Positions 36,069 through 46,105 of a stretch of 64,000 bases of DNA are shown here, piece by piece. The position numbers were made by a program, and so were the translations under genes. The DNA comes from Streptomyces corallincola (GTDB lineage: Bacteria; Actinomycetota; Actinomycetes; Streptomycetales; Streptomycetaceae): contig NZ_JAHRXF010000010.1 of NCBI RefSeq assembly GCF_019104725.1, forward strand, positions 1 to 64,000, read 5' to 3'. Position 1 is the first letter of the stretch. Every line of letters begins with the position of its first letter. The notes under the pieces are model-generated. The model did no database searches, was not told where the DNA came from, and saw only the letters and a list, made by a program, of their open reading frames with translations.

Positions 36069-37114
36069 GAGGCGGCTCCGGGTGGTGCGAAGGTGAGCGG
36101 GAGGTTGTCGATCAGCCGGGTGGCGCCGACGCGGGCGGCGACCGCGAGGACGGCGTCGCCGGTGTGGCCGTCCGCGATCTCGGTGAAGTCGGACGGGTCG
36201 ATCAGGGCGACGTAGTCGAGGTGCAGCGGCGGGTCGAGGCGGGCGGCCTCGTCCAGCACCTGGCGGGCGGCGGCGCGCACGGCCGCCGGGCCGCCGGGCG
36301 CGGCCGTGGCGACCGCGTGCGCGTCGGCCGCCGCGCGGGACTCACCGAGCCTGCTGAGCGCCTCGGCGCGGGCCCGCGAGGACGGCACTTCGAGGGCGCG
36401 GGCGCGCAGCGCCTCCTGCGCCGCGTGCCGGTCGCGGCCCGCGAACAGGGCGCGGGACAGCGCGAGCGCGGTCGCCCGCTCCCCGGCGGAGAGGTAGCGG
36501 TTGCGGCTGGACAGGGCGAGTCCGTCGTCCTCGCGGACGGTGGGTACGGCGACGATCTCCACGCCGAAGTTCAGGTCGCGGACCATACGGCGGATCAGCG
36601 CGAGCTGCTGGGCGTCCTTCTGCCCGAACAGGGCGGCGTCGGGGCGGGTGAGGTGCAGCAGCTTGGCGACGACGGTGAGCATGCCGTCGAAGTGGCCGGG
36701 CCGGGACGCGCCCTCCAGGACGGTGCCCATCGGGCCCGCCGCGATGCGTACCTGCGGGTCGCCGCCGGGGTACACCTCGTCCACGGACGGCGCGAACACC
36801 ACATCGGCGCCCGCCCGTCCGGCGATTTCGAGGTCCGCGTCCAGGGTGCGGGGGTAGCGGTCGAGGTCCTCGCCCGCGCCGAACTGGAGCGGGTTGACGA
36901 AGACGGTGACCACGACCTCGCCGTCCGGGCCCGCGAGGGTACGGGCGGCTCGGACGAGGGTGGCGTGCCCCTCGTGCAGGGCGCCCATCGTCATGACGAC
37001 GGCCCGGCGGCCCCGGGGCGTGCGGGCGTGGAGGTCGGGGGCGGTGTGGAGAAGGGTGGGGGTGGTGCCGGGGGGTGGCGTGGTGCCGGGGGCGGGGTTC
37101 GGGGTGAGGTTCAT
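36065..37114 (-). CDS. panC: Pantothenate synthetase
   Basis: 349 aa. Condenses pantoate and beta-alanine with ATP. Motifs: [18 protein letters not shown] (HXGH region of the nucleotidyltransferase fold), [52 protein letters not shown] and SSRNRYLS (KMSKS-like). The N-terminus is Pro/Thr-rich and about 20 residues longer than usual, so the start could be internal. It overlaps nadB and the DUF2520 gene by four bases each. Confidence 0.95.
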   Translation of the reverse strand: MNLTPNPAPGTTPPPGTTPTLLHTAPDLHARTPRGRRAVVMTMGALHEGHATLVRAARTLAGPDGEVVVTVFVNPLQFGAGEDLDRYPRTLDADLEIAGRAGADVVFAPSVDEVYPGGDPQVRIAAGPMGTVLEGASRPGHFDGMLTVVAKLLHLTRPDAALFGQKDAQQLALIRRMVRDLNFGVEIVAVPTVREDDGLALSSRNRYLSAGERATALALSRALFAGRDRHAAQEALRARALEVPSSRARAEALSRLGESRAAADAHAVATAAPGGPAAVRAAARQVLDEAARLDPPLHLDYVALIDPSDFTEIADGHTGDAVLAVAARVGATRLIDNLPLTFAPPGAAS

Positions 37115-38196
37115 CGGGGGTCCCCCTCGGGGCCGTCGGCGGGACCTTCGGTGGGGTCGGTGGGGTCGTCACCGGGGGGTGTGCCGGGGGAGCTGCCGGG
37201 GGCCTGGGGGTGGGGCGGACCGGAGTGGGGGGCGGCTCCGGGTCCGCCCTCTGGTCGGGGTCCGCCCTCGGGTCCGGGTCCGGGGGTGCGGCGGTCGCTC
37301 TCGGCCAGCACGCCGAGCAGGTCCTCGGCCAGTTCCGGCTTCAGCAGACCGGCGGCGAGGGCGCGGTCTGCGGTGGCGCGGGCCATCGCCAGGTATCCGG
37401 CGACGGTGGCCGGGGCGTGGCGGCGGAGTTCGGTGACGTGCGCGGCGACCGTACCGGCGTCGCCGCGTGCGACCGGGCCGGTGAGGGCGGCGTCGCCGGA
37501 GCGCAGCGCGTTGTCCAGGGCGGCGCCGAGGAGCGGGCCGAGCATGCGGTCGGGAGCGGAGACACCGGCGGTGCGCAGCAGTTCCATCGACTGGGCGACC
37601 AGGGTGACGAGGTGGTTGGCGCCGAGCGCGAGGGCCGCGTGGTAGAGCGGGCGGTTCTCCTCACCGATCCACTCGGGTTCGCCCCCCATCTCGATGACCA
37701 GTGCCTCGGCGGCCAGCCGCAGTTCCTCGGGGGCGGTCACCCCGAACGAGCATCCGGCGAGCCGCTGCACGTCCACGGGGGTGCCGGTGAAGGTCATCGC
37801 CGGGTGCAGGGCCAGCGGGAGCGCGCCCGCGCGCCGGGCGGGGTCGAGCACCCGGGCGCCGTACCGGCCCGAGGTGTGCGCGAGGAGCTGGCCGGGGCGG
37901 ACGGCGCCGGTCTCGGCGAGGCCCGCGACCAGGCCGGGCAGGGCGTCGTCCGGGACGGTGAGCAGGACGAGGTCGGCACGGCGGAGGACTTCGGCGGGGG
38001 GCACCAGGGGGACGTCCGGGAGCAGCTCCCCGGCCCGCCTGCGGGAGGCGTCGGAGACCCCGGAGACGGCGACCGGGCGGTGTCCGGCGAGCTGGAGGGA
38101 CGCGGCGAGCGCGGGGCCCACGCGTCCGGCGCCGACGACACCGACGGTGAGCCGCGCGGGGCGGTCCTGGGGATCTGGCTGGTGGACTGTACTCAC
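37111..38196 (-). CDS. Rossmann-like DUF2520 protein, possible ketopantoate reductase
   Basis: 361 aa. N-terminal NAD(P) fold ([19 protein letters not shown]), then [24 protein letters not shown], and a C-terminal helical DUF2520 domain ([19 protein letters not shown] region). A Pro/Gly-rich tail follows. It is related in plan to 6-phosphogluconate/ketopantoate reductase proteins such as PanG of other bacteria, and it heads the panC operon, so a ketopantoate reductase role is a reasonable guess. The GTG at 38196 has a GGAAGG site; TAGCGT (38263-38258) upstream gives a leader of about 55 bases. Confidence 0.8.
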   Translation of the reverse strand: MSTVHQPDPQDRPARLTVGVVGAGRVGPALAASLQLAGHRPVAVSGVSDASRRRAGELLPDVPLVPPAEVLRRADLVLLTVPDDALPGLVAGLAETGAVRPGQLLAHTSGRYGARVLDPARRAGALPLALHPAMTFTGTPVDVQRLAGCSFGVTAPEELRLAAEALVIEMGGEPEWIGEENRPLYHAALALGANHLVTLVAQSMELLRTAGVSAPDRMLGPLLGAALDNALRSGDAALTGPVARGDAGTVAAHVTELRRHAPATVAGYLAMARATADRALAAGLLKPELAEDLLGVLAESDRRTPGPGPEGGPRPEGGPGAAPHSGPPHPQAPGSSPGTPPGDDPTDPTEGPADGPEGDPR

Positions 38197-38257
38197 GCGA
38201 CGGCGGCCTTCCCGTTCCAGTCCGCATCTGGGTACCGGACGATTTCTCGTCATGTTA

Positions 38258-38263
38258 ACGCTA
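38258..38263 (-). promoter_or_regulatory. -10 box of the NAD/CoA operon (TAGCGT)
   Basis: TAGCGT on the minus strand. Transcription would start at about 38251, so the start codon is GTG at 38196, not the ATG at 38253. Confidence 0.45.
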
Positions 38264-38378
38264 TCGGGTGCGGCGGGGCCCGGCGTCGTCCACAGGCCGG
38301 GGGCCGCGGTCGTACGAATGCCGCCGCCTGTGGAAACTCCGCTGCCCGCTCGTGACCGGGCAGGGCATCATCCAGGTC

Positions 38379-39632
38379 ATGAGCGATGCGAACGAGTCCG
38401 GCGGTACGACCGAACCGGGTCATGCGAAGGGGTCCGAGGACGTGAGCGGGCCGGAATCCGCGCCCGACGGCGCGACCGGGCCGGACGGGCGACCGTCCGC
38501 GGCCGAGCTGCTGCGCGAGCGGCGCGGGGTGGTCCAGCGGGAGGCGCGGCGCGTGCTGAACCGGCCCACGGCGCGGGCGTCGATACGGGACCGGCTGACC
38601 GGTCTCCTGGCGGCGGGCGAGGAGGCGTACGACCTGGACCGGCCGACCGATGTGTACGGCGACCGGATCGTGGGCGCGCTGGAGGAGCGGGTCGCTTCGC
38701 TGCTCGGCAAGGAGGCGGCCGTCTTCTTCCCGACCGGCACGATGGCGCAGCAGGTGGCGCTGCGCTGCTGGGCGGGGCGTACCGGGAACCCGGCAGTGGC
38801 ACTGCACGGACTGTCCCACCCCGAGGTGCACGAGCGGCAGGCGTTCTCCCAGGTGAGCGGGTTGCGCCCGGTGCGGCTGACGAGTGAGCCCCGGCAGCCG
38901 ACCGCCGAGGAGATACGGGACCTGCCGGAGCCGGTGGGCGCGGTGATGCTCGAACTCCCGCTGCGGGACGCGGGGTTCCTGCTGCCGACCTGGGAGGAAC
39001 TGACCGCGCTGGTCGATGCGGCGCGGGAGCGGGACGCGGTGGTGCACTTCGACGGTGCGCGGCTGTGGGAGACCACCGAGCACTTCGGGCGCCCGCTCGA
39101 CGAGATCGCCGACCTCGCGGACAGCGTCTACGTCTCCTTCTACAAGTCCCTCGACGGCCTCGGCGGCGCCGCCCTCGCCGGTCCCCGGACACTGGTGGAG
39201 GAGGCGCGCACCTGGCGGCACCGGTACGGCGGGATGGTCTTCCAGCAGTTCCCGACGGCCCTGTCCGCCCTGATCGGCCTGGACCGCGCCCTCCCCCGCC
39301 TGCCCGAGTACGTCCGCCACGCCCGCGTGGTCGCCACCGCCCTGCGCGAGGGCTTCACTGAGGCGGGCCTGCCCTGGTTCCGGATCAACCCCGAGACCCC
39401 GCACACCCACGAGTTCCAGGTCTGGCTTCCCCACCCGCCCGAGATCACCGCCGAGGCGGCCGTCCGCCAGGCCGAACAGACCTCCACCCTTCTCTTCGGC
39501 GGCTGGTGGGACAGCCCCGCCCCCGGTATCTCCCGCACCGAGGTCTCCCTCCAAGCGGAGGGCCTGGAGTGGTCCGCGGCGGAGGTCGGGGAGGCGGCGA
39601 GGGAGTACGCGCGGCTGCTGCGGGAGGTGTAG
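38379..39632 (+). CDS. Threonine aldolase-family PLP enzyme
   Basis: 417 aa, fold-type I PLP enzyme of the L-allo/low-specificity threonine aldolase (beta-eliminating lyase) group. Visible: [20 protein letters not shown] (start of the fold), [24 protein letters not shown] (PLP-binding Asp), [15 protein letters not shown] with the Schiff-base lysine. It should split threonine or a related beta-hydroxy amino acid to glycine and an aldehyde. The first 50 residues are low-complexity; the ATG at 38379 follows CAGGTC. It is monocistronic, divergent from the NAD/CoA operon. Confidence 0.88.
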   Translation: MSDANESGGTTEPGHAKGSEDVSGPESAPDGATGPDGRPSAAELLRERRGVVQREARRVLNRPTARASIRDRLTGLLAAGEEAYDLDRPTDVYGDRIVGALEERVASLLGKEAAVFFPTGTMAQQVALRCWAGRTGNPAVALHGLSHPEVHERQAFSQVSGLRPVRLTSEPRQPTAEEIRDLPEPVGAVMLELPLRDAGFLLPTWEELTALVDAARERDAVVHFDGARLWETTEHFGRPLDEIADLADSVYVSFYKSLDGLGGAALAGPRTLVEEARTWRHRYGGMVFQQFPTALSALIGLDRALPRLPEYVRHARVVATALREGFTEAGLPWFRINPETPHTHEFQVWLPHPPEITAEAAVRQAEQTSTLLFGGWWDSPAPGISRTEVSLQAEGLEWSAAEVGEAAREYARLLREV

Positions 39633-39657
39633 CGGCCCTCGGGTCCCGGTCGGCCGC

Positions 39658-40329
39658 TCAGCCGTGGCCGCCCGCTCTGACCAGGCCCGTCTCGTAGGCC
39701 AGGACGACCACCTGGACGCGGTCGCGGAGGCCGAGCTTGGTGAGGATGCGGCCCACGTGGGTCTTGACGGTGGCTTCGGAGAGGACGAGGTGGGCGGCGA
39801 TCTCGCCGTTGGAGAGGCCCTGGGCGACGAGGATCATGACCTCGCGTTCGCGGTCGGTGAGGCGGCCGAGTTCCTGGTGGCGGGGTTCCGGATGGGCGGC
39901 GGGGAGCAGGGGGGCGAAGCGGTCGAGGAGGCGGCGGGTGGTGGAGGGGGCGACCACCGCGTCCCCGCTGTGCACGGAGCGGATCGCGGCGAGGAGTTCG
40001 CCGGGCGGCACGTCCTTGAGCATGAAGCCGGAGGCGCCCGCCTTCAGCCCGGAGAAGGCGTACTCGTCCAGGTCGAAGGTGGTCAGGATCAGCACCTTGG
40101 GCGGGTCGGGCTCCTCGCAGATGCGGCGGGTCGCCTCCACACCGTCCAGCTTGGGCATCCGGACGTCCATGAGGACGACGTCCACCTCGGTGGAGCGGAC
40201 CGCCTGGAGCGCCTCGACGCCGTCGCCCGCCTCCGCGACGACCTCCATGTCCGGCTGGGCGGCGAGCACCATCCGGAAACCGGTGCGCAGCAGCACCTGG
40301 TCATCGACGAGCATCACGCGGATCGCCAT
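39658..40329 (-). CDS. NarL/LuxR-type response regulator
   Basis: 223 aa. The receiver domain has VMLVDDQVLLRTGFR, the phospho-Asp in VVLMDVRMPKLDG and FMLKDVPP. The C-terminal LuxR helix-turn-helix is LTDREREVMILVAQGLSNGE, IAAHLVLSEATVKTHVGRIL. It pairs with the kinase gene 125 bp upstream on the same strand. Between them lies the six-copy repeat array, ending 12 bases from its ATG. A GGAAGAGG site precedes the ATG. Signal unknown. Confidence 0.95.
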   Translation of the reverse strand: MAIRVMLVDDQVLLRTGFRMVLAAQPDMEVVAEAGDGVEALQAVRSTEVDVVLMDVRMPKLDGVEATRRICEEPDPPKVLILTTFDLDEYAFSGLKAGASGFMLKDVPPGELLAAIRSVHSGDAVVAPSTTRRLLDRFAPLLPAAHPEPRHQELGRLTDREREVMILVAQGLSNGEIAAHLVLSEATVKTHVGRILTKLGLRDRVQVVVLAYETGLVRAGGHG

Positions 40330-40340
40330 CGGGTCCTCTT

Positions 40341-40432
40341 CCGTGCGTACAGGGGCCGTGCGTTACAGGGGTCGTGCGTACAAATGCCGTGTGTAGGAGT
40401 GCCGTGTGTACAAGTGCCGTGCGTGACAGGTG
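40341..40432. repeat. Six tandem 15/16-bp repeats between kinase and regulator
   Basis: Units on the plus strand: 40341-40355, 40356-40371, 40372-40386, 40387-40401, 40402-40416 and 40417-40432. Consensus CCGTGYGTACARGTG. Two units have an extra base (positions 2 and 6). The array is in the leader of the response-regulator gene, between the kinase stop (40455) and the regulator start (40329), so it is transcribed. It has no coding frame that I believe. Confidence 0.85.
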
Positions 40433-40454
40433 TCAACGAAAGGCGTGCGTCGGG

Positions 40455-41660
40455 TCAGTGAGCGGGTTTCAGCGGGAGCAGGGCGCTGATCCGGAATCCT
40501 CCGCCGGGGCGCGGTCCCGCGTCCAGGGTGCCGCCGACCATGCCGACCCGCTCGCGCATCCCGATCAGGCCGTGCCCCCTGCCGTCGGCGCCGCCCTCCT
40601 CGTACAGCTCGTGCGGGGCGCCCTGGCCGTCGTCCTCGACCAGCAGGCCGAGACCGTCGTCGAAGTAGACCAGCCGGACGCTGGCGCCCGCGTCGGGGCC
40701 GCCGTGCTTGCGGGTGTTGGTCAGCGCCTCCTGCACGATGCGGTACGCGGTCAGCTCCACGCCGCTGGGGAGCGGGCGCGGGGTGCCCTCGACCTTGAAG
40801 TCCACGGGGAGTCCCGAGGTGCGGCACTGCTGGACGAGGTCGTCGATCTGCTCGACGTCCGGCTGCGGGACGTACTCCCCGCCCTCCTGGTGCTCGCCGG
40901 TGCGCAGGACGCCGAGCAGGCGGCGCATCTCGGCGAGGGCCTGGCGGCCGGTGGAGGAGATCGTCTCCAGCGCCTTCCTGGCCTGGTCGGGGGCGGCGTC
41001 GAGGACGTAGGCGGCGCCGTCGGCCTGGACGACCATGACGGAGACGTTGTGCGCGACGACGTCGTGCAGCTCGCGGGCGATCCGGGCGCGCTCGGCGGCG
41101 ACGGCGACCTTGGACTGCGCCTCGCGCTCCTTCTCCAGCCGGGCGGCGCGCTCCTCCAGCTCGGCGAAGTACGCGCGCCGGGTGCGCAGGGAGTCGCCCA
41201 GCACCCAGGCCAGCGCGAACGGCACCGTCTGGAACACCGTGATCGCCACCTGCCCGGCGAAGCTGGTGTGCTGGGCGGGCCAGCGGATCTGGGCCAGCAG
41301 GGCGGCGACGAGTCCGCAGGCCAGGCCCAGCCGGGAGGCCCAGCGGGCGCCGTTCGCGGACACCGTGAAGATGATCACCAGCAGCGCGAAGTCCGCGACC
41401 ACCGGCTCGGTGTCCAGCACCAGTTGGGCGATCCCGGCGGCCAGCGCGAGCAGCAGCATCGGCTCCGGACACCGGCGCCGCAGCGCCACGACGACCCCGA
41501 GCGCGACGGAGACCGCGACACCCACCCCGCGCGACATGTGCGGGCCGGCCGTGGCACCGGAGTGCACCACGCTCGCGCAGGAGAGCCCGACGAGGACGAC
41601 GGCCCAGAAACCGTCCACCCAGCCGGGGTGTCCGCGGAGGAAGTCGTAGAGGCGCTGCAC
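40455..41660 (-). CDS. NarL-type sensor histidine kinase
   Basis: 401 aa. About five or six N-terminal helices (first VDGFWAVVLVGLSCASVVHS, last VTVFQTVPFALAWVLGD region) act as sensor. A short coiled coil (YFAELEERAARLEKEREAQS) leads to the HisKA_3 site RIARELHDVVAHNVSVMVVQ and HATPase domain (EALTNTRKHGGP, GHGLIGMRERV). GTG at 41660 lies seven bases after TACTCT, so the message is likely leaderless. It pairs with the response regulator at 39658; the system's signal is unknown. Confidence 0.93.
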   Translation of the reverse strand: MQRLYDFLRGHPGWVDGFWAVVLVGLSCASVVHSGATAGPHMSRGVGVAVSVALGVVVALRRRCPEPMLLLALAAGIAQLVLDTEPVVADFALLVIIFTVSANGARWASRLGLACGLVAALLAQIRWPAQHTSFAGQVAITVFQTVPFALAWVLGDSLRTRRAYFAELEERAARLEKEREAQSKVAVAAERARIARELHDVVAHNVSVMVVQADGAAYVLDAAPDQARKALETISSTGRQALAEMRRLLGVLRTGEHQEGGEYVPQPDVEQIDDLVQQCRTSGLPVDFKVEGTPRPLPSGVELTAYRIVQEALTNTRKHGGPDAGASVRLVYFDDGLGLLVEDDGQGAPHELYEEGGADGRGHGLIGMRERVGMVGGTLDAGPRPGGGFRISALLPLKPAH

Positions 41661-41667
41661 GTAACCC

Positions 41668-41673
41668 AGAGTA
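41668..41673 (-). promoter_or_regulatory. -10 box of the two-component operon (TACTCT)
   Basis: TACTCT, seven-base spacer, GTG at 41660. Confidence 0.5.
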
Positions 41674-41795
41674 GGGAAACCGGATGCGTGCAGGGGTCAA
41701 CCGGAGGGCCGATCCCTGGCCCCCGCGCGTACTCCCCAAGGTGGAGGGAGTGATCGGCGCCGGGGACCGCGCGCGACCGGAAAGGTCCACCGTCC

Positions 41796-41801
41796 TAGCC
41801 T
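41796..41801 (+). promoter_or_regulatory. -10 box of the MidA-type gene (TAGCCT)
   Basis: TAGCCT, six-base spacer, GTG at 41808. Confidence 0.5.
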
Positions 41802-41807
41802 GGCCCG

Positions 41808-42860
41808 GTGACGGACGACACCGCGTCGGCGGGTGCGCAGGCGGTACGGGGCTGGCGGGAGGCCGCTCGGGAGGCGCTGTACGGGGAGCGGGGGTTCTAC
41901 CGGCGGCCGGAGGGGCCCGCCGGTCACTTCCGTACGTCGGTGCACGCGTCGGCGCTGTTCGCGGGGGCGGTGGCCCGGCTGCTGTGCCGGGTGGACGACG
42001 CCCTCGGGCATCCGGCCGCGCTGGACTTCGTGGACATGGGCGCCGGGCGCGGGGAGCTGGCCGCCGGGGTGCTGGGCGCACTGCCCGCCGGGGTGGCCGC
42101 CCGGACGCGGCTGTACGCCGTGGAGGTCGCCGCACGCCCGGCGGGCCTGGACCGGCGGATCGGCTGGAGTGCGGAGCCGCCGGAGTCGGTCACCGGGCTG
42201 CTGTTCGCCAACGAGTGGCTGGACAACGTACCGGTGGACGTGGCCGAGGTGGACGCGGCGGGGGTGGCCCGGCAGGTGCTGGTCGCGCCGGACGGGACGG
42301 AGCAGCCGGGGGCACCGGTGTCCGGGGCGGACGCCGCGTGGCTGGCGCGGTGGTGGCCGCTGCCGCCGGAGGAGGGGCTGCGGGCGGAGATCGGGCACCC
42401 CCGCGATCTCGCCTGGGCGGCGGCGGTGGGCCGGGTCGCGCGCGGCCTCGCGGTCGCCGTGGACTACGCCCACACGGCGGCGGCCCGCCCCCCGTTCGGC
42501 ACCCTGACCGGCTTCCGCGCCGGACAGGAGACGGCTCCCGTGCCCGACGGCTCCTGCGACATCACGGCGCACGTGGCGCTGGACGCGTGCGCGGAAGCGG
42601 CGCGCACGGCCGCCCCCACGGCGCACTCCCCCGCGCCCGCGCCCCCCACCGCACGCCTCCACACCCAGCGCGCCGCCCTGCACGCCCTCGGCGTCACCCC
42701 GGCCCGCCCCCCGCTGGCCCTGGCCACCACCGACCCCACCGCCTACCTACGCGCCCTCACCACCACCGGCGAAGCGGCCGAACTGACCGACCCGGCGGGC
42801 CTCGGCGGCTTCACGTGGCTGGTCCAGGGCGTGGGCGTCGGAGACCCGCTCGGGCCGTGA
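41808..42860 (+). CDS. MidA/NDUFAF7-type SAM-dependent methyltransferase
   Basis: 350 aa. DUF185/MidA family: [18 protein letters not shown] is SAM motif I, then [17 protein letters not shown] (the NEWLD signature of the family), then [10 protein letters not shown] and GTLTGFR. In mitochondria NDUFAF7 dimethylates an arginine of NDUFS2 (the NuoD subunit of complex I). The convergent neighbour here is a nuoD homolog, which supports that kind of link. GTG at 41808 follows TAGCCT by six bases. The C-terminal third is Ala/Pro-rich. It ends 67 bp from nuoD. Confidence 0.85.
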   Translation: MTDDTASAGAQAVRGWREAAREALYGERGFYRRPEGPAGHFRTSVHASALFAGAVARLLCRVDDALGHPAALDFVDMGAGRGELAAGVLGALPAGVAARTRLYAVEVAARPAGLDRRIGWSAEPPESVTGLLFANEWLDNVPVDVAEVDAAGVARQVLVAPDGTEQPGAPVSGADAAWLARWWPLPPEEGLRAEIGHPRDLAWAAAVGRVARGLAVAVDYAHTAAARPPFGTLTGFRAGQETAPVPDGSCDITAHVALDACAEAARTAAPTAHSPAPAPPTARLHTQRAALHALGVTPARPPLALATTDPTAYLRALTTTGEAAELTDPAGLGGFTWLVQGVGVGDPLGP

Positions 42861-42878
42861 CGCCCCCGGGAAGAGCCC

Positions 42879-42915
42879 GCCGGGCCCCCGGCCCCTGCCC
42901 GGCCTCCGGCCCGGC
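42879..42915. terminator. Hairpin between MidA-type gene and nuoD
   Basis: GCCGGGCC (42879-42886) and GGCCCGGC (42908-42915) form an 8-bp stem with a 21-base loop in a convergent gap. Confidence 0.4.
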
Positions 42916-42927
42916 CCCCCGCCCCGG

Positions 42928-44076
42928 CTACTTGTCGATGTCCCCCACCACGAAGAACATCGACCCCAGGATCGCCACCATGTCCGCGACCAGCGTGCCC
43001 GGGAGGAGTTCCGCGAGGGCCTGGACGTTGTTGTAGGAGGCGGAGCGGAGCTTGAGGCGGTACGGGGTCTTCTCGCCCTTGCTGACGAGGTAGTAGCCGT
43101 TGATGCCGAGGGGGTTCTCGGTCCACGCGTAGGTGTGGCCCTCGGGGGCCTTGAGGACCTTGGGGAGGCGCTGGTTGATCGGGCCGGGCGGGAGCTGCGC
43201 GATCCGGTCCAGGCAGGCGTCGGCCAGGGCGAGCGCGACATGGGTCTGCTCCAGCAGGCACTCGAAGCGGGCCAGGCAGTCGCCCTCGCTCCGGGTGACC
43301 ACGCGCAGGGTGTCCTGGAGCTCGCCGTACGCCAGGTACGGCTCGTCGCGGCGCAGGTCGAGGTCCACGCCGGAGGCGCGCGCGATGGGGCCGCTCACGC
43401 CGTAGGCGTGCACCGCCCCGGCGGAGAGGGCGCCCACGCCCCGCGTGCGCCCCCGGAAGATCTCGTTGCCGAGGACGAGGTCGTCGAAGACGTCCATGCG
43501 GGAGCGGACGGCGGCGACGGCGGCGCGGGCGCGGCCGGTCCAGCCGTCGGGGAGGTCCTCCTTGAGGCCGCCGACCCGGTTGAACATGTAGTGCATACGC
43601 CCGCCGGACACCTCCTCCATGACGTTCTGGAGCACCTCGCGCTCCCGGAACGCGTAGAACACCGGGGTGATCCCGCCGAGTTCGAGCGGGTAGGAGCCGA
43701 GGAACATCAGGTGGTTCAGCACCCGGTTCAGCTCGGCGAGCAGGGTACGGGTCCACACCGCGCGCCCGGGCACCTCCATGCCGAGCATCCGCTCGACCGC
43801 GAGGACCACACCGAGTTCGTTGGAGAACGCCGACAGCCAGTCGTGGCGGTTGGCCAGCATGATGATCTGCCGGTAGTCCCGCGCCTCGAACAGCTTCTCC
43901 GCGCCCCGGTGCATGTAGCCGATCACCGGCTCCGCGCTGCGGATGCGCTCGCCGTCCAGGACCAGCCTGAGCCGCAGCACGCCATGTGTGGACGGGTGCT
44001 GCGGACCGATGTTCAGCACCATGTCGGTGCTCTCGGCCGCGCCGCCGACACCGACCGTGGTCTCCGTCGCAGTCAT
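42928..44076 (-). CDS. nuoD: Orphan NADH-quinone oxidoreductase subunit D
   Basis: 382 aa, related to the 49-kDa subunit of complex I. Conserved: [36 protein letters not shown] (with the Arg methylated in the mitochondrial homolog), [24 protein letters not shown], and the C-terminal [20 protein letters not shown]. It is shorter than the usual Streptomyces NuoD (about 440 aa, from memory). No other nuo gene is near. It is probably a second NuoD with a specialised role. An ATG at 44076 has a GGGGAGA site. Confidence 0.9.
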   Translation of the reverse strand: MTATETTVGVGGAAESTDMVLNIGPQHPSTHGVLRLRLVLDGERIRSAEPVIGYMHRGAEKLFEARDYRQIIMLANRHDWLSAFSNELGVVLAVERMLGMEVPGRAVWTRTLLAELNRVLNHLMFLGSYPLELGGITPVFYAFREREVLQNVMEEVSGGRMHYMFNRVGGLKEDLPDGWTGRARAAVAAVRSRMDVFDDLVLGNEIFRGRTRGVGALSAGAVHAYGVSGPIARASGVDLDLRRDEPYLAYGELQDTLRVVTRSEGDCLARFECLLEQTHVALALADACLDRIAQLPPGPINQRLPKVLKAPEGHTYAWTENPLGINGYYLVSKGEKTPYRLKLRSASYNNVQALAELLPGTLVADMVAILGSMFFVVGDIDK

Positions 44077-44095
44077 GGACCCAGTCTCCCCTACG

Positions 44096-44101
44096 TAGGC
44101 T
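44096..44101 (+). promoter_or_regulatory. -10 box of the PH-domain gene pair (TAGGCT)
   Basis: TAGGCT, six-base spacer, ATG at 44108. It lies within the 31-bp gap to the divergent nuoD. Confidence 0.5.
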
Positions 44102-44107
44102 GGCCGC

Positions 44108-44683
44108 ATGGAGACGGGGAGAGCGGGCGGGGCGGGCACCGACGGCACCCAGGGCGACGGCGGCACCCACGACGGCGACGACGGCACCCAGGGCGACGGC
44201 GGCGGTACCTGCACCGGCGCCGAACCGGTGTGGCGGGCGCTGCCACCGGGCCTGCTGCGGATGCGGCGGCTGCTCCTCGCCCTGTGGACCGTGCTCCTCG
44301 CACTCCTCGCGGGCGTGCTGCCCGGTCTGTTCGCGGGCCCGGCGTGGGCGGCCTCCGCCCTGCTGCCGTGCGCGCTGGGCGGCTGGGCCTGGTGGCTGCT
44401 CGGCCGCAACTGGCGTTCCTGGCGCTACGCCGAGCGCGCCGACGACCTGCTGATCAGCCGGGGCGTGCTGTGGCACGAGGAGACCGTGGTGCCGTACGGG
44501 CGGATGCAGCTCGTGGAGGTGACCTCGGGGCCGGTGCAGCGGCGGTTCGGGCTGGCCGGGATTCAGCTGCACACGGCCGCCGCGGCGACCGACGCGGCGA
44601 TTCCGGGGCTCGTACCGGAGGAGGCGGAGCGGCTGCGCGACCGGCTCACCGAGCTGGGCGAGGCCCGATCGGCGGGACTGTGA
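44108..44683 (+). CDS. Bacterial PH-domain membrane protein (YdbS-like)
   Basis: 191 aa. Gly/Asp-rich start ([18 protein letters not shown]), two helices (about 62-80 and 83-101, [20 protein letters not shown] and [16 protein letters not shown]), then a DUF304/bPH2 domain ([40 protein letters not shown]). The repeat-type pair YdbS/YdbT in Bacillus defends against certain antibiotics. Its gene overlaps the next one by four bases (GTGA), and together they correspond to ydbS-ydbT. Leaderless: TAGGCT six bases before the ATG. Confidence 0.85.
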   Translation: METGRAGGAGTDGTQGDGGTHDGDDGTQGDGGGTCTGAEPVWRALPPGLLRMRRLLLALWTVLLALLAGVLPGLFAGPAWAASALLPCALGGWAWWLLGRNWRSWRYAERADDLLISRGVLWHEETVVPYGRMQLVEVTSGPVQRRFGLAGIQLHTAAAATDAAIPGLVPEEAERLRDRLTELGEARSAGL

Positions 44684-46071
44684 ACACGCCGGGCACGACC
44701 CCGGACGCGGCCCCGGAACCGGGCGCGGCCCCACTCCCGCCGGACGACGCCGTATCCGCACCCGAGGCCGCAGCCGCACCCGGCCCCGCACCCCAGACCT
44801 TCCCCGGACGCCGCCTCCACCCCTTCACCCCCTTCCGCCGTGCCTGGGCGCCCGTCGCCGTACTCGTCGGATGGGCCGGGCACGATCCGAGCGGGGCGCA
44901 GCGCCAGTTGGAGCGGCTGACCGGGTCGATGCTGCTGGCCGGGCTGGCCGTGCTGATACCGGCCGCCGCGCTCTACGGCTTCCTGTCCTGGTGGTTCACG
45001 CGTTTCGCGGTCACCGACAGCGAACTGCGCATCCGTACCGGCCTGTTGTTCCGGCGGACGGCGCACATCCGGCTGGAGCGCATCCAGGCGGTGGACGTGA
45101 CCCGGCCGCTGGTGGCGCGGATCGCGGGCGTGGCGAAGCTGCGGATAGACGTGGTCGGCGCGGCGAAGAAGGACGAGCTGTCCTTCCTGGGCGAGCGGGA
45201 GGCGCGCGCGCTGCGGGCCGAACTCCTCGCGCGCGCGGCCGGGTTCGCGCCGGACGCGGCCCGCACGGTCGGGGAGGCGCCCGCCCACCGCCTGCTGCGG
45301 GTGCCGCCGCGCTCGCTGGCCCTCGCCCTGGCACTGACCGGCGCCACCTGGGCGTCGCTGCTGGCCGCCCTCGTCGTACCGCCGCTGCTGTGGTTCCTCA
45401 CGCACAGCCTATGGACGGTGCTCGGGGTCGCGCTGCCGCTGCTCGGCGGGGCGGGCGCGCGCAGCGCGGGGCGGTACGTCGCGGAGTACGACTGGACGGT
45501 GTCCGACTCCCCGGACGGGCTGCGGATCGACCACGGGCTGCTGGACCGTACGCACGAGACGGTGCCGCGGGGCCGGGTGCAGACGGTACGGATCGTGGAG
45601 CCGCTGCTGTGGCGGCGGCTGGGCTGGGTGCGGGTGGAGCTGGACGTCGCCGGGTCGGCCAACTCCGTGCTGGTGCCGGTGGCGCCGCGCGCGGTGGCCG
45701 AGGAGGTGGTCGCGCGGGTGCTGCCGGGGGTGACCGTCCCGGCGGTGCTGTCCCGGCCGCCGCGCCGGGCGGGCCGCGTACTGCCGGTGTGGTGGCGCGG
45801 GCACGGGCTCGCGGTGACCGGCACCGTGTTCGCCGCCCGGCACGGTCTGCTGCGCCGCCGCCTCTCCCTGGTCCCGCACGCCAAGGTGCAGAGCGTCCGG
45901 CTGACGCGGGGGCCCTGGCAGCGCCTGTGGCGGCTGGCGTCGGTCCACGTGGACTCGGGCGCGGGCCGTACGGTCACCGCGGGACTCCGGGACGCGGCGG
46001 AGGCCGCGCTGCTGCTGCGCGAGCAGGCGGAACGCTCCCGTACGGGACGCAGGCGCGCGGGGAGTTCCTGA
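44680..46071 (+). CDS. Bacterial PH-domain membrane protein (YdbT-like)
   Basis: 463 aa. Ala/Pro-rich start, then helices (MLLAGLAVLIPAAALYGFLS), and DUF304/bPH2 domains: SELRIRTGLLFRRTAHIRLE, RIQAVDVTRPLVARIAGVAK; PDGLRIDHGLLDRTHETVPR, GRVQTVRIVEPLLWRRLGW; and a third AARHGLLRRRLSLVPHAKVQ. Pairs of hydrophobic helices separate the copies (LALALALTGATWASLLAALV). Start GTG at 44680 inside the stop of the first gene. The pair may form a membrane complex; role in Streptomyces is unknown. Confidence 0.85.
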   Translation: MNTPGTTPDAAPEPGAAPLPPDDAVSAPEAAAAPGPAPQTFPGRRLHPFTPFRRAWAPVAVLVGWAGHDPSGAQRQLERLTGSMLLAGLAVLIPAAALYGFLSWWFTRFAVTDSELRIRTGLLFRRTAHIRLERIQAVDVTRPLVARIAGVAKLRIDVVGAAKKDELSFLGEREARALRAELLARAAGFAPDAARTVGEAPAHRLLRVPPRSLALALALTGATWASLLAALVVPPLLWFLTHSLWTVLGVALPLLGGAGARSAGRYVAEYDWTVSDSPDGLRIDHGLLDRTHETVPRGRVQTVRIVEPLLWRRLGWVRVELDVAGSANSVLVPVAPRAVAEEVVARVLPGVTVPAVLSRPPRRAGRVLPVWWRGHGLAVTGTVFAARHGLLRRRLSLVPHAKVQSVRLTRGPWQRLWRLASVHVDSGAGRTVTAGLRDAAEAALLLREQAERSRTGRRRAGSS

Positions 46072-46105
46072 CCCCCCGGCGCGGCCCCGGACGCGCGGAA
46101 CCCGG

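Noticed and set aside
40341-40432. CRISPR array
   Set aside because: The units are contiguous without unique spacers, too short, and no cas gene is present.
41684-43036. Long alternate frames over the MidA-type gene
   Set aside because: They give Gly/Arg-rich products without motifs, while the chosen frame holds the SAM motif and the NEWLD signature.
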